Origin: Candidatus Zhuqueibacterota bacterium
Lineage (GTDB): Bacteria > Zhuqueibacterota > Zhuqueibacteria > Residuimicrobiales > Krinioviventaceae
DNA: 64,000 nt
Assembly (NCBI GenBank): GCA_016934825.1
Contig: JAFGSB010000059.1
Location: 62,001 to 126,000 of the forward strand
Direction: 5' to 3'
The notes beneath the pieces were generated by a model, which worked only from the letters and a program-made list of their open reading frames with translations, was not told where the DNA came from and ran no database searches. The position numbers were made by a program, and so were the translations under genes. Positions 11,389 to 20,985 of this stretch are shown here, piece after piece (position 1 is the first letter of the stretch; every line of letters starts with the position of its first letter).

Positions 11389-12474
11389 ATGGAAACTAAC
11401 AATCAAGCAAAAAATACTTTTTTGTTCAAATATGACATGTCTGAGAATGCTTTGAATAAATTATTTGGAAAAAAAGAATTATCCTCGTTATTAGAACCAG
11501 GTGATAAGCAAAAATTAAGGACCTCTATTACCAACGCCCTCCCAAAAAACAATGTTCGTTTGATGTTAAAGTTAAAGTGGTGGCTTAAAAGTTTTTTCAT
11601 GGGAGAAAATGACAAAGAAAAATTAAATATCGTACAATTGCGACAAGCGGTAGAAAAGGCAAATCTGATAAGCGATAAAAAAGAAGAGATCCTCCAGCAA
11701 TTGATCAGTGAATATCCTTTGAATGTGATTGATAAAGTTGAAGAAATTAGCGTCATTTTTAAACTGCTTTTATTTATGGGATTTTTAATGTTCTTTTTTT
11801 GGATTTCCGGTATTGGCGAAAAAATACAGGGGTTAACATCGCAAATAAACGCTGTTGATGAACCGGAGATGTTCCAGACTTTGATCGGCCTCACATTTCA
11901 GGTTGTCGCATTTGGCGCTTTTCTGTTGGCCATGATCATATTACCTCTGTACAAAAGATCACAATATGTTAATAACGATGTTGCATATCGATCACAAAAA
12001 TTTAAAGAAAACTTTTTACAGACCATACCAAACCAGATAATGAATCTTGGTATTATTACCATGATTTTTGCTATAGTCGGCATCATATTTTTCAGGGAAG
12101 AACAACTTTTAGATGTAGCTGTATATTTTAAAACCCGTGCTCTGATACCCTTCTGGCCGATAAACGATTATTCAGTATATTCTGATTTAACATTGTTTGG
12201 ATTTGATTTTTTAAAGTTTCTGCTTGTTGCCGGTGGTTTAACGGAAGCCGCTGCTTTTTACCTGGGATTTCGCTTCCCTGAAAAATTTAAAGCAGATGAA
12301 GCTGAAAGAGAGCTCAAACTTGATGACGCGACCGTAAACAAACTGATAACTGCTCTTAAAACCGGAATTAAGGAAGCACAGCAAGAAGCATCTTCGGAAG
12401 CTATTAAAAATGGAGTTTTAGATGCTTTAACGAATCTTGCTTTTCAACAAAAAATATCAAAAGATAAAGAGTAA
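11389..12474 (+). CDS. Unrecognised four-helix membrane protein
   Basis: 361 residues, family not recognised. A soluble, charged N-terminal half (1-118) is followed by four predicted membrane helices at about 121-141, 166-187, 217-236 and 268-293, and a 65-residue charged C-terminal tail. The first helix is rich in Phe and Met. A GAGG site precedes the ATG. The gene is separated from the atp operon by a terminator and is followed after 34 bases by the next unrecognised gene, so the three genes up to 16550 probably form one transcript. No catalytic motif is visible. A regulatory or assembly role in the inner membrane for the two secreted proteins downstream is only a guess from position. Confidence 0.75.
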   Translation: METNNQAKNTFLFKYDMSENALNKLFGKKELSSLLEPGDKQKLRTSITNALPKNNVRLMLKLKWWLKSFFMGENDKEKLNIVQLRQAVEKANLISDKKEEILQQLISEYPLNVIDKVEEISVIFKLLLFMGFLMFFFWISGIGEKIQGLTSQINAVDEPEMFQTLIGLTFQVVAFGAFLLAMIILPLYKRSQYVNNDVAYRSQKFKENFLQTIPNQIMNLGIITMIFAIVGIIFFREEQLLDVAVYFKTRALIPFWPINDYSVYSDLTLFGFDFLKFLLVAGGLTEAAAFYLGFRFPEKFKADEAERELKLDDATVNKLITALKTGIKEAQQEASSEAIKNGVLDALTNLAFQQKISKDKE

Positions 12475-12508
12475 ATAAAATACAATTATTTTATGGATAG
12501 TTACGACT

Positions 12509-14320
12509 ATGAGCAGAGCAAAAATTGTAATGTTATTATATGTGTTAACTTTTTTAATGTCCGCATATATAAAATTTACGGCGCCTGAAAAATTCGAACC
12601 CAATTTGGAAGTTACACGAGAAACGGACAGAATCACTCCACTACAAAATACATTAAATTATAAATGGTTTTTAGATCAACAGCGCGCTGAATTTTCTTAT
12701 TCAATTGCAAAACAATTTGGGAAAACCATTGCCAGAGAAAACTTTGATAACGGTGTGGGGAATTATATTATTTCGTATAATGATTCCACTGAAAATTGGG
12801 AGCCGAATTATTTGCAAACGGTAAAGGGGAATGAATATTTTATTTCAATTGATTTGTCGGGCAATACGGGTGATTTTTATGCATTAGATATCAGTAATTA
12901 TAAAAACAGACAAAAACAAACGATATATTCTTTAGATGAAGGGATGACAATCAAAATACCCAAAGATGATTTTGATGAAATACTGATATTTAAAAAAATT
13001 CCTTTAAAAGGGGAGCCGATAAATATTAAATTTAAAAAAGTGAGCAAAGACATAAATAAAAAGGGAAATATTTTGTTTTGCTATGATCAGGTCAACATAA
13101 ATTTGCACGATTCAACCTGGACAATCAAGCAAAACGTTACAGATGAAGAGTGTCTCACACAATTCTCTGCCCTTAACCCTTATTTTGGAGTTGTTTTTGA
13201 TCTGGACGAAAATGCCCTTGAACTCCGCGCGAATTACATAGATTTTGTTGAAGAGAATATAAAAAAGAACAGTAAAGACAGGCTTTATTATAATACACGT
13301 ATGTTTCAGATCAATCCTGAGGAAGAAGCGGAAGCATTTGAAATTACCTATCCGCCGGTTTCGTTTCGAGAGGAAACCCGGATCCCGGTCGGTCTTCCGC
13401 ATAAGCAAACAATTATAGCCAATTTACCCATTCAAAGTATAAATTTGCAGATCGGGAGTAACTATTATCCTAATAGAACCGATTATTATGAATTGGATGA
13501 ATTAAAAGATGACAGCCTGGCGCAGATAGGAGAGTTGTTCGTCAAGCCGCATAGCCATAAACGAATATTCGATATTGTTTTCCCGGTAACGGAAAGCGGC
13601 GGTAAAGACCAGGTTATGGTCACTTTGAAGGCAAAAAGCGGAAATGAAGATGCTTCAAGAAGCTGGCCATTAAATGTTATGGGCCTGAAATTTGCGAGCT
13701 GGCCGCCGATCAAACCCAGGTTCTGGACCGCACGGGAGGATTCTTTATATAACAGGTTCATAAAACGTTTCCCGACGCAGGAAATGTATGAATACGCGAA
13801 CGAAGCGGAAAAAAGAAAATATCCATTGGTTTATGAATCGCGGGAAGTGATTATTTCCCCACATTTTCAAAACGTGGATTTTAATACTTATCAGCAATAT
13901 AGAATTATCTATCCGCAGCAGCCACAGTGGAACGTTGTAAAATCATTACATGACATTACAATGGGAATAAACAATATTCCAAAAAATGTTAATCAATTTG
14001 TTTTTGACGTAGAAACGACTTCGGGTAAGAAGGATATAGCTTTTTATGTTGCGAGTGTGCCCGAAACCAAACGTAATTTCTCTATCCGCCGACAGGAAAC
14101 GAGCGGCGTTTACACACTACTGATAATAGGGTATGATTTTTTTGGCGAAAGAGTGATTATGGATGCAGGGAGTGTATATTTTTCTTCTTCCGTATTATCC
14201 TGGAAAGCGATTGACGATAATTTAATCCAGGTTGAAGGGGGAAGATTGACGGGCAGTATTTCTTTTGAATATTTATTAGATTATTCGGAAAAAACGTTTA
14301 TCGAGACACAATATTTTTAA
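12509..14320 (+). CDS. Unrecognised secreted protein
   Basis: 603 residues with a short N-terminal hydrophobic segment (about 5-22) that looks like a signal peptide or anchor. The rest is beta-strand rich, with many alternating hydrophobic residues and few cysteines. I do not recognise a family. A region near residues 395-440 (ASWPPIKPRFWTAREDSL, then Tyr/Glu-rich helix) superficially resembles the helical part of GWxTD-domain proteins, but the diagnostic GWxTD sequence is not there. The stop is 25 bases before the next start. Its neighbour is likewise secreted, so the two may work as a pair at the cell surface. Confidence 0.72.
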   Translation: MSRAKIVMLLYVLTFLMSAYIKFTAPEKFEPNLEVTRETDRITPLQNTLNYKWFLDQQRAEFSYSIAKQFGKTIARENFDNGVGNYIISYNDSTENWEPNYLQTVKGNEYFISIDLSGNTGDFYALDISNYKNRQKQTIYSLDEGMTIKIPKDDFDEILIFKKIPLKGEPINIKFKKVSKDINKKGNILFCYDQVNINLHDSTWTIKQNVTDEECLTQFSALNPYFGVVFDLDENALELRANYIDFVEENIKKNSKDRLYYNTRMFQINPEEEAEAFEITYPPVSFREETRIPVGLPHKQTIIANLPIQSINLQIGSNYYPNRTDYYELDELKDDSLAQIGELFVKPHSHKRIFDIVFPVTESGGKDQVMVTLKAKSGNEDASRSWPLNVMGLKFASWPPIKPRFWTAREDSLYNRFIKRFPTQEMYEYANEAEKRKYPLVYESREVIISPHFQNVDFNTYQQYRIIYPQQPQWNVVKSLHDITMGINNIPKNVNQFVFDVETTSGKKDIAFYVASVPETKRNFSIRRQETSGVYTLLIIGYDFFGERVIMDAGSVYFSSSVLSWKAIDDNLIQVEGGRLTGSISFEYLLDYSEKTFIETQYF

Positions 14321-14345
14321 TTAAATGTGTTTAACTGGAGGAAAG

Positions 14346-16550
14346 ATGAAATTAAATAAAGCATATTGGTTGATCGGTGTTTTCATATTTTATTTGAATT
14401 GTCCTTTGTTTTCTGCGGGAGAAGAAATTTGGTATACCGATAAGGGCTTGAATGCCGGAACGAATGCGTTTATGGAATTTTTAAACCTGTTTCCAAATAT
14501 ACCTGAAAAGAACCAGGTTACTGAAATAGCGGTAAAAGTAGAATTTGATGAGAACACAAATCAAACAGTTGCAACACAAATTCTGATTAAAAATATAGGG
14601 TCGGATACATACAGACCATATCCGGTTGATATTCCAGGGCAGGTACCGGACGCAGTTTTAAAGTCTTTAATTTTTTCCGTCGATCCGGAAAACGAGGAGG
14701 ACCCTGGCCTATTAGACACCTATCCAAAATTCAGAAGAAAACAGGCGGCATACCTTTCTGTAAAGCCGCCGACGGATATAGCCGGGGAAAAATTTATCTG
14801 GAAGCGCGGGAGCAACGAATCGGATTTTAAAGATGTTGTGGAAAAAATTAATGCCAGGCTTGGCGGCGGACTCAGTTCGGATGAACTTAACAATGTTGAA
14901 GAAATTGTAATGACCACCAATGGTGTTGGCGAAGACCGAAATCTGGTAAACCTGTCATTTGTTTTCGATAAAAACGTTGAGAAAGAAACAAAAGTATTTC
15001 CGGGTATGGATGTGTTTTCTGTGTTAAAAGATAGTTATATTGCCATATCAATAACCAATCAGTTATGGCATGACGGCTTTCATGGTATTAACCAGGACCC
15101 GCCAAATCCCTGGCCGGCAAAATGGAGTACACATTATTATTTTAAACGAGTCGGTCAACTTTGTTCCACAGATAAAATCGTCCTGAGAAATGACAGGGAC
15201 CAAGAAGTAAAATCATACACCGATAAAGAACTCGAAGTGCTTGAATTACAAAGCGGTGTAAATTTTAATTACATTGCGCAAAGGGTCATGAACCAGGCTG
15301 GCAGCGATTTTGTCCGTGTTAAATTGGTCAAGAATTACGATGTAGCTCCTTATCCCTATAATGATCAGGCTAAAATTAAGGAATATAAAATTGATAGTTT
15401 TCCGTTGGTTTCATTCAGGAACTGCAATGTAATAAAATATAAAGCAAATAATGACAGTTCAACAGTCGACAGCAGTTATGCAATCTACGAATACAGTCCA
15501 ATTATTGAAAAAGTTAATTTTTGGGACAAATATTTTGTATTAAGTGCCGGGACCTGGAAACCTGCTGATCAAAGTACTGTAGAAAATGCCTTTATTGAAA
15601 AATCGGATTTATTGACCCTTGGTTACGATAAGGTGTCCATCGATTTCGGGTTAAAAAATCATTTAATTTCTGTCGGATCACAGGCAGGACAGGAAGAATT
15701 CAATTATCCCTTTGTATGGTCCGGCAGTCAGGCTTATTTTATGAAATGGAAATTTGCGACAGGAATGAGCGACATCACAAAGATTATTGATGAAATTGAG
15801 TTTAGTTATCGTAATTATAATGCCCTGTCAAATGAGCTGATCAATGAGGCCGAACAGGCTCTTGATAACAAGTATTTTAAACGTAACGATTTTGTTAACA
15901 GGCGTATTTCCATTAATAATATGCAATTTAGGTTATCGAAAACGATCATTCCTGAAATATCATGGGGATTAAAAATACCCAGAGTCAAGGAGATTGTTCT
16001 GGCTGTTCCTTTCCAGTTGCCAATCAGTTACAGAGATGTAAGAAATATCGGCGGGGATAATAATATCACAGGCGCCGCGGATTATAATAATAATTATACT
16101 TATATTAAAAGTTTAACCGGACTTGAGTTAAATTTCAAGTTTAATGATAATTTGGCATTACCGTTATTAAATGATTATTATTTACGAAATGTTGGGATTT
16201 CATATTATCATTTAAAAGAACAAACAAATAATACCATTCGGGACGGGAAATTTTACTCTGGACAATTTGATAACTATGGCAATATTGAATTTAACGGCGA
16301 TATACCCGAAAAGAATTCCTATTGGTTTATTGAAACCCGCATTGGTTATCCTGACAAAAAAACCGGCGTTGATCAATTCAGTTTAATGTTGAGAACGGGA
16401 TTGGGGGAAAAGTGGTCACAGTACATTTCTGCGCAAACAAAAATAGCTGGTAGTCTCTGGCTGGATATTAAAATTGTTTTTTATCAAACCAATTCATTTG
16501 CTTATGAAAAAGTATATATGATGGGCCCCGTTTTCAGGATTAATTATTAA
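14346..16550 (+). CDS. Unrecognised secreted, probably outer-membrane, beta-rich protein
   Basis: 734 residues. The ATG at 14346 is chosen because GGAGG (14337-14341) lies just upstream; an in-frame ATG at 14325 would put that site inside the gene. A signal peptide ends near residue 24 (LNCPLFSAG). The C-terminal third (from about 530) shows alternating polar and hydrophobic strands with many aromatic residues and ends in FRINY, the aromatic C-terminus typical of outer-membrane beta barrels. The N-terminal part is mixed and not recognised. It ends a three-gene unit closed by a strong terminator. Localisation is inferred from composition; no function is proposed. Confidence 0.75.
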   Translation: MKLNKAYWLIGVFIFYLNCPLFSAGEEIWYTDKGLNAGTNAFMEFLNLFPNIPEKNQVTEIAVKVEFDENTNQTVATQILIKNIGSDTYRPYPVDIPGQVPDAVLKSLIFSVDPENEEDPGLLDTYPKFRRKQAAYLSVKPPTDIAGEKFIWKRGSNESDFKDVVEKINARLGGGLSSDELNNVEEIVMTTNGVGEDRNLVNLSFVFDKNVEKETKVFPGMDVFSVLKDSYIAISITNQLWHDGFHGINQDPPNPWPAKWSTHYYFKRVGQLCSTDKIVLRNDRDQEVKSYTDKELEVLELQSGVNFNYIAQRVMNQAGSDFVRVKLVKNYDVAPYPYNDQAKIKEYKIDSFPLVSFRNCNVIKYKANNDSSTVDSSYAIYEYSPIIEKVNFWDKYFVLSAGTWKPADQSTVENAFIEKSDLLTLGYDKVSIDFGLKNHLISVGSQAGQEEFNYPFVWSGSQAYFMKWKFATGMSDITKIIDEIEFSYRNYNALSNELINEAEQALDNKYFKRNDFVNRRISINNMQFRLSKTIIPEISWGLKIPRVKEIVLAVPFQLPISYRDVRNIGGDNNITGAADYNNNYTYIKSLTGLELNFKFNDNLALPLLNDYYLRNVGISYYHLKEQTNNTIRDGKFYSGQFDNYGNIEFNGDIPEKNSYWFIETRIGYPDKKTGVDQFSLMLRTGLGEKWSQYISAQTKIAGSLWLDIKIVFYQTNSFAYEKVYMMGPVFRINY

Positions 16551-16624
16551 ATTAAAAAAATTTGTAATAAACAAAAAAATTTCATATTCTTTAATTGATT
16601 TTTTTTATAAAGAATCTTATCTTT

Positions 16625-16658
16625 AAGCCGTCCTGTAAAGGTTGCAGGACGGCTTTTT
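16625..16658 (+). terminator. Intrinsic terminator
   Basis: Perfect 11-bp stem AAGCCGTCCTG / CAGGACGGCTT with a 9-base loop, followed by TTTAA. It separates the unrecognised three-gene unit from aspS. Confidence 0.93.
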
Positions 16659-16687
16659 AACATTAAAGGAAGTAAGAGTAAAATTAT

Positions 16688-18451
16688 ATGAAGTGGAAAA
16701 GAACTCATAGTTGCGGAGAATTGACAATAAATGAGGTTACCCAAAGTGTAATTTTAATGGGATGGGTTGACCGGCGTCGTGATCATGGCGGGATTATTTT
16801 TATCGATTTAAGAGACAGATATGGAATTACTCAGGTTCAGGTTAATCCCAATTCGGAAGCTTATAACGAAGCCAAAAAGCTGAGGAGTGAATATGTTGTG
16901 GCATTTAAGGGCGTTGTCGTAGCAAGACCGGAAGGAATGATCAATACCAAGCTGAAAACCGGAGAAATTGAGCTTGTCGCTTCGGAAATTGAAATTTTAA
17001 ATATGGCAGCAACGCCATCCATTCCAATTACAGGAGAAATAAACGCCTCGGAAGATTTACGCTTGAAATACAGATTTCTTGACCTCCGCCGTGCGGACAT
17101 GCAAAGCAATATGATCATCAGACATAAAACAGCGCAAATTGTTCGCAATTATTTTAGTGACAATAACTTTTTAGAGATTGAAACGCCTTTTCTAATGAAA
17201 AGCACCCCGGAAGGCGCCAGGGATTTCCTGGTTCCAAGCCGTGTCTGGAGAGGTAAGTTTTACGCTTTGCCGCAATCTCCGCAAACTTATAAACAAATAT
17301 TAATGATATCCGGCTTTGATCGTTACTTTCAAATCGTACGTTGTTTTCGGGATGAGGACCTTCGCGCCGACCGGCAACCCGAATTCACACAAATAGACGT
17401 TGAAATGTCCTTCATAGATGAAGAAGATGTTTTTTCGATTATGGAGGGATTGATGGTGAGGGTGATGAAGGAGATCTTGAATGTCGAGATTAAAACACCC
17501 TTCCAAAGAATTCCTTATAATACGGCAATGGAAAAATATGGAATTGACAGACCCGATTTACGCTTTGGGCTTGAAATTCACAATATATCGGATATAGTTA
17601 AAGAGTCTGAATTTAAAGTGTTTTCCGACACCGTTAAGGCCGGGAATATTGTGGCGGGTATTTGTGCCCCCGGATGCGGTTCTTTTTCAAGGAAACAAAT
17701 TGATGATTTAACTGCCTGGACCAAGGAAGCGGGGGCCAAAGGTCTTGTGGCAATTAAAGTAAAGGAAAATGATTGGGATAGCCCCCTTAATAAATTTTTT
17801 TCCGATAATCAAAGAAAAGAAATCATAAAACAGTTTAATGCAAATGATGGAGATCTTTTTCTGTTTGTCGCTGATGAGAAAAATAACGCCCTGCCAATAT
17901 TGGGAGATCTTCGGATAAAAATAGCCAAACAACAAAATTTAATAAATCCGAACTTGTACAAAATGGCCTGGGTAGTCGATTTCCCATTGTTTGAATACAG
18001 TACGGAAGAGGCACGTTATGTTGCCTGTCATCACCCGTTTACTTCCCCTGTACCGGGTGATCTGGACAAGCTTTTATCCGAGCCAGAAAAGGTCAGAGCT
18101 CGTGCATACGATTTGATTTTAAATGGTTTGGAAATCGCCGGCGGCAGTATCCGTATTTCCGATTCGGATATTCAATCAAAAATGTTTAAAGCGCTGGGAA
18201 TATCAGACAAGGAAGCACAGAGTAAATTTGGATTTTTATTGGATGCATTAAAATATGGAGCGCCTCCGCATGGAGGAATCGCTTTTGGCTTTGATCGTTT
18301 AATTATGATTCTTACGGGCTGCAGTTCTATCAGGGATGTGATAGCATTCCCCAAAACGGCCAGTGCGGCTTCGTTAATGGATGGCGCCCCTTCCGATGTG
18401 AGTAGCGAACAATTGTTGGAATTGGGTTTAAAAATTGTGGATGGTTTATAA
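16688..18451 (+). CDS. aspS: Aspartyl-tRNA synthetase, bacterial type
   Basis: Class II synthetase charging tRNA-Asp (or tRNA-Asp/Asn). The 587 residues contain the N-terminal OB-fold anticodon domain with GWVDRRRDHGGIIFIDLRD, class II motif 2 (FRDEDLRADRQPEFTQID), the GAD insertion domain characteristic of the bacterial form (about residues 285-420) and motif 3 (FGFDRLIMIL) near the end. Start ATG follows AAGGAAG. It stands alone between a terminator and a palindrome-rich gap. Whether it is discriminating cannot be told from this window. Confidence 0.97.
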   Translation: MKWKRTHSCGELTINEVTQSVILMGWVDRRRDHGGIIFIDLRDRYGITQVQVNPNSEAYNEAKKLRSEYVVAFKGVVVARPEGMINTKLKTGEIELVASEIEILNMAATPSIPITGEINASEDLRLKYRFLDLRRADMQSNMIIRHKTAQIVRNYFSDNNFLEIETPFLMKSTPEGARDFLVPSRVWRGKFYALPQSPQTYKQILMISGFDRYFQIVRCFRDEDLRADRQPEFTQIDVEMSFIDEEDVFSIMEGLMVRVMKEILNVEIKTPFQRIPYNTAMEKYGIDRPDLRFGLEIHNISDIVKESEFKVFSDTVKAGNIVAGICAPGCGSFSRKQIDDLTAWTKEAGAKGLVAIKVKENDWDSPLNKFFSDNQRKEIIKQFNANDGDLFLFVADEKNNALPILGDLRIKIAKQQNLINPNLYKMAWVVDFPLFEYSTEEARYVACHHPFTSPVPGDLDKLLSEPEKVRARAYDLILNGLEIAGGSIRISDSDIQSKMFKALGISDKEAQSKFGFLLDALKYGAPPHGGIAFGFDRLIMILTGCSSIRDVIAFPKTASAASLMDGAPSDVSSEQLLELGLKIVDGL

Positions 18452-18493
18452 TTTGCCCAAAGTTATTTATTTAATCTTTTTCGGTTTAATTCC

Positions 18494-18509
18494 CCGAAGC
18501 TTGCTTCGG
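18494..18509. repeat. Short palindrome with GCTTGC centre
   Basis: CCGAAGC-TT-GCTTCGG, a 7-bp inverted repeat, 43 bases after aspS. The same AGCTTGCT centre recurs in the palindrome 28 bases downstream, and CCCGCTTGCGGG occurs in the repeat island near 53.0 kb, which suggests members of one REP-like family. Confidence 0.6.
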
Positions 18510-18515
18510 AATACT

Positions 18516-18597
18516 AATAAAAACGACCACAAGATCCCTCGTAGCTTGCTGCGAGGTAGTTCATTTGATATTATATTTATTTCACGCCGTTTTTATT
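18516..18597. repeat. Nested inverted repeat (REP/MITE-like)
   Basis: Outer arms AATAAAAACG (18516-18525) and CGTTTTTATT (18588-18597) are a perfect 10-bp inverted repeat. Inside lies a second palindrome, CCTCGTAGC-TT-GCTGCGAGG (18537-18556; one G:T pair). The 223-base gap between aspS and the response-regulator gene holds no open frame besides these structures. It could be a short non-autonomous repeat element or a structured leader. Confidence 0.5.
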
Positions 18598-18674
18598 TGA
18601 ACTGTTAAGTTTGATTAATTTTTTATTACTTTTCAGTTAGTTGTCAGTAATGTTCTGAGTAAACGGATAGGAAA

Positions 18675-19247
18675 ATGTTAAGGATTCTTGTCATTGAAGA
18701 CGATGTACAACTTTTAAAGATGGTTGTCACTTTTCTTAAAGAGTTGCATTATAATGTTGATTCTACCGATAATGTCAAACAAGCCTTTGAATACATGGGA
18801 AAAAAGGGTTATGATATTATTATTACGGATAAAAATCTGGAAGGATTGAATGGATCCTTAGAAGGAGGAATGGACATCCTTCGACATGTTAATCAAAATT
18901 ATAAAACTACAGAGGTCATCATGATGACCGGTTACGCTTCAATCGAAACAGCTATTCAGGCCATGAAGTTGGGGGCTTTTGATTATATCAAAAAGCCTTT
19001 TAAGATTAAAGAGCTTCAAGATAAAATCTCCAGAATCCTGGAATATAAAGAGTTGTTAAAAGCCGAAGGCAGTTTGTTTACGTATAAAACCCTTCATAAT
19101 GAGATACTTGAATTACTTCAAAAAGAAAAAGCCCTGAATAATGATGAACTGCAAGATTTTTTAATATCCTTGGACGGGAAAATAGATGAATTTTTTCAGG
19201 CGCAAAAAAAGTGGAGTTTATCGTGGTATAATGTAAAAAGAGAATGA
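18675..19247 (+). CDS. Response regulator, receiver domain with helical tail
   Basis: 190 residues. The receiver domain (1-120) has the acidic pair D9/D10, phosphoacceptor D52 in IIITDKNLEG, the MMTGY switch threonine and the YIKKPF lysine. An insertion of a few residues (NGSLEGG) follows the phosphorylation loop. The remaining 70 residues are helical and charged with no recognisable DNA-binding or enzymatic output domain. No histidine kinase is adjacent. It is 65 bases upstream of the YkuD/Csd6-like gene, so it may belong to the same unit. Output is unknown. Confidence 0.88.
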   Translation: MLRILVIEDDVQLLKMVVTFLKELHYNVDSTDNVKQAFEYMGKKGYDIIITDKNLEGLNGSLEGGMDILRHVNQNYKTTEVIMMTGYASIETAIQAMKLGAFDYIKKPFKIKELQDKISRILEYKELLKAEGSLFTYKTLHNEILELLQKEKALNNDELQDFLISLDGKIDEFFQAQKKWSLSWYNVKRE

Positions 19248-19312
19248 TATGCGGCTATGACAGTTCATTGCAACAGGAAAACGAAAAACGGTAAAGCAAC
19301 AAAGTAAATTTT

Positions 19313-20266
19313 ATGAAAGCAAAACAGTTTATTCCAGCGTTTACGTACACAATAATAATATTTTTAATTTTATTCATACCAACATTTGCTGGAGAAGAAA
19401 TTACTCTCGACAAGATACTTGTATCGAATGATTATTTACCGGCACCTTTTTTATATTTTAATAGTAATCGAGATGACAATTATTTTTTTCTTGTAGAAAA
19501 ACGCAGTCAGCAGTTTTTTGTTATGCGTATTGTAGATTCAAGCTGTCAGGTGATTACTCATTTTACATGCTCCACCGGAAAAGTCAGTGGCGATAAAAAC
19601 GAAGTTGGCGATCTTAAAACCCCTGAAGGAGTTTATTTTATCAGGTCTGAAAAAGAGACCGGCACACTCGCTCCTGTGTATGGTGCAGGTGCATATGTTC
19701 TTGATTATCCGAACGGTTTCGATCAAATTTATAAAAAAAATGGCTATGGTATCTGGATACATGGAACGAATGAACCGGACAGAATAAAAAATTCGAACGA
19801 TACAAAAGGTTGTATTGTTTTAGTAAATGAGGATTTTAAGGAATTAAAAAAATACGTAAAGTTAAATATTACCCCGGTTCTGATCGTTAATGAATTAATG
19901 TTCAGAAAAAAACAATATGTAATTGATGATAAAAACAGCGTATTGTCTTTTTTACAGAAATGGGAAAACAGCTGGGAAACAATGTCTTTAGATGACTTTA
20001 TAGATTGCTATTCAAACAAGTTTTATTCAAACAACATGAATAAGAAAGCATTTAAAAGTTATAAAAAACGAGTTTTCAAACAGTATGAAAAAATTGATGT
20101 TCAATTAAGCGATATCCAGATTTTCAGTGATCAGTCACATTTTGTAATCACTTTTTATCAGCTTTATCAGGCAGACTTTTATAACGATTTCGGAATTAAG
20201 CAATTATATATAATTAATGAAGAAAACAAATTGAGAATAATAAAGGAAGTTTGGACAGAATTATAA
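19313..20266 (+). CDS. YkuD L,D-transpeptidase/carboxypeptidase with C-terminal NTF2-like domain (Csd6/Pgp2-like)
   Basis: 317 residues: signal peptide (about 1-26), YkuD catalytic domain (about 60-195), and a C-terminal domain of about 110 residues with the strand/helix pattern of NTF2-like folds. The catalytic motif is present as H150-G-T-N followed by TKGC with nucleophile C167; the usual arginine after the Cys-Ile/Val is replaced by Val (GCIVL). A YkuD domain followed by an NTF2-like domain is the layout of Helicobacter Csd6 and Campylobacter Pgp2, which trim tetrapeptides in peptidoglycan to generate helical shape. The M99/Csd4-like gene two positions downstream supports this. Alternative: an ordinary YkuD cross-linking enzyme. 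Confidence 0.82.
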   Translation: MKAKQFIPAFTYTIIIFLILFIPTFAGEEITLDKILVSNDYLPAPFLYFNSNRDDNYFFLVEKRSQQFFVMRIVDSSCQVITHFTCSTGKVSGDKNEVGDLKTPEGVYFIRSEKETGTLAPVYGAGAYVLDYPNGFDQIYKKNGYGIWIHGTNEPDRIKNSNDTKGCIVLVNEDFKELKKYVKLNITPVLIVNELMFRKKQYVIDDKNSVLSFLQKWENSWETMSLDDFIDCYSNKFYSNNMNKKAFKSYKKRVFKQYEKIDVQLSDIQIFSDQSHFVITFYQLYQADFYNDFGIKQLYIINEENKLRIIKEVWTEL

Positions 20267-20304
20267 TAAAAAGTTAAATAATAAATTAATAAAGAAAATT
20301 GATT

Positions 20305-20985
20305 ATGCGACGAGAATTATTAACAATATTATTTATTCGAAGTTCATATAAGATAAGAAAAATAAATCTTCTTTTTATTTATTATCAAATTATCAAAATT
20401 TTAATCGTGCTGTTTATTATCACGTTTTTTGTTCTGTTAACAAGTGTAATAATTTTGAAACGAACAAATAATCAGTTAAAACAAAATATTGTAAAACTGG
20501 AAAACCGGAATGGCTTTTTAAATTCGGAAAAGGTATATAAAAGCGAAAAAAACGATACCAATAATAATATTGTTAAAGACAACAGCATTCAATTTGATTT
20601 TAGAAATATTTTATCGGATAAGATAGATGTTCAGGATTTGAAAATAACAATCCCTGAGAAAGAAGCTAAAATTGACATTTCTTTTAAAGTAATCAATTTG
20701 GAAGAATCGGATGAACCTGCAAAGGGGTATGTCATTGTTGGAGGATTTCCCGAGAAGGGGAAAATATCCGATCACATTTTTTTTCCGCAATCGGTTCAGT
20801 TGAATAGTGATAGAGTGATTACTAATTTTGAAAAGGGGGAACCATTTTCTATAAGAAAGTTTAAAAACGAGAAAATTGCTTTTTTAAAGCCCACCTCTTT
20901 TGATATTAAAAATATTGTTATTTTCGTTTTTTCGGAACAAGGCGATATTATTTCTCGTAAAGTAGAAAAAATTCATGCCTGGTAA
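20305..20985 (+). CDS. Unrecognised single-pass membrane protein with coiled coil
   Basis: 226 residues from the ATG at 20305 (an in-frame TTG at 20299 is also possible; neither has a clear ribosome site). A basic N-terminus, one membrane helix (about 27-50), then a coiled coil (about 52-75) and a beta-rich C-terminal domain (about 95-226) facing the periplasm. Family not recognised. It sits between the Csd6-like and Csd4-like genes and overlaps the latter by 11 bases, so it may be the scaffold that holds these enzymes in place. This role is inference from position and topology; no similarity to Csd5 or Csd7 can be claimed by eye. Confidence 0.75.
   Translation: MRRELLTILFIRSSYKIRKINLLFIYYQIIKILIVLFIITFFVLLTSVIILKRTNNQLKQNIVKLENRNGFLNSEKVYKSEKNDTNNNIVKDNSIQFDFRNILSDKIDVQDLKITIPEKEAKIDISFKVINLEESDEPAKGYVIVGGFPEKGKISDHIFFPQSVQLNSDRVITNFEKGEPFSIRKFKNEKIAFLKPTSFDIKNIVIFVFSEQGDIISRKVEKIHAW

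Noticed and set aside
12509-14320. GWxTD-domain protein
   Set aside because: The helical region looked similar but the diagnostic GWxTD sequence is absent.
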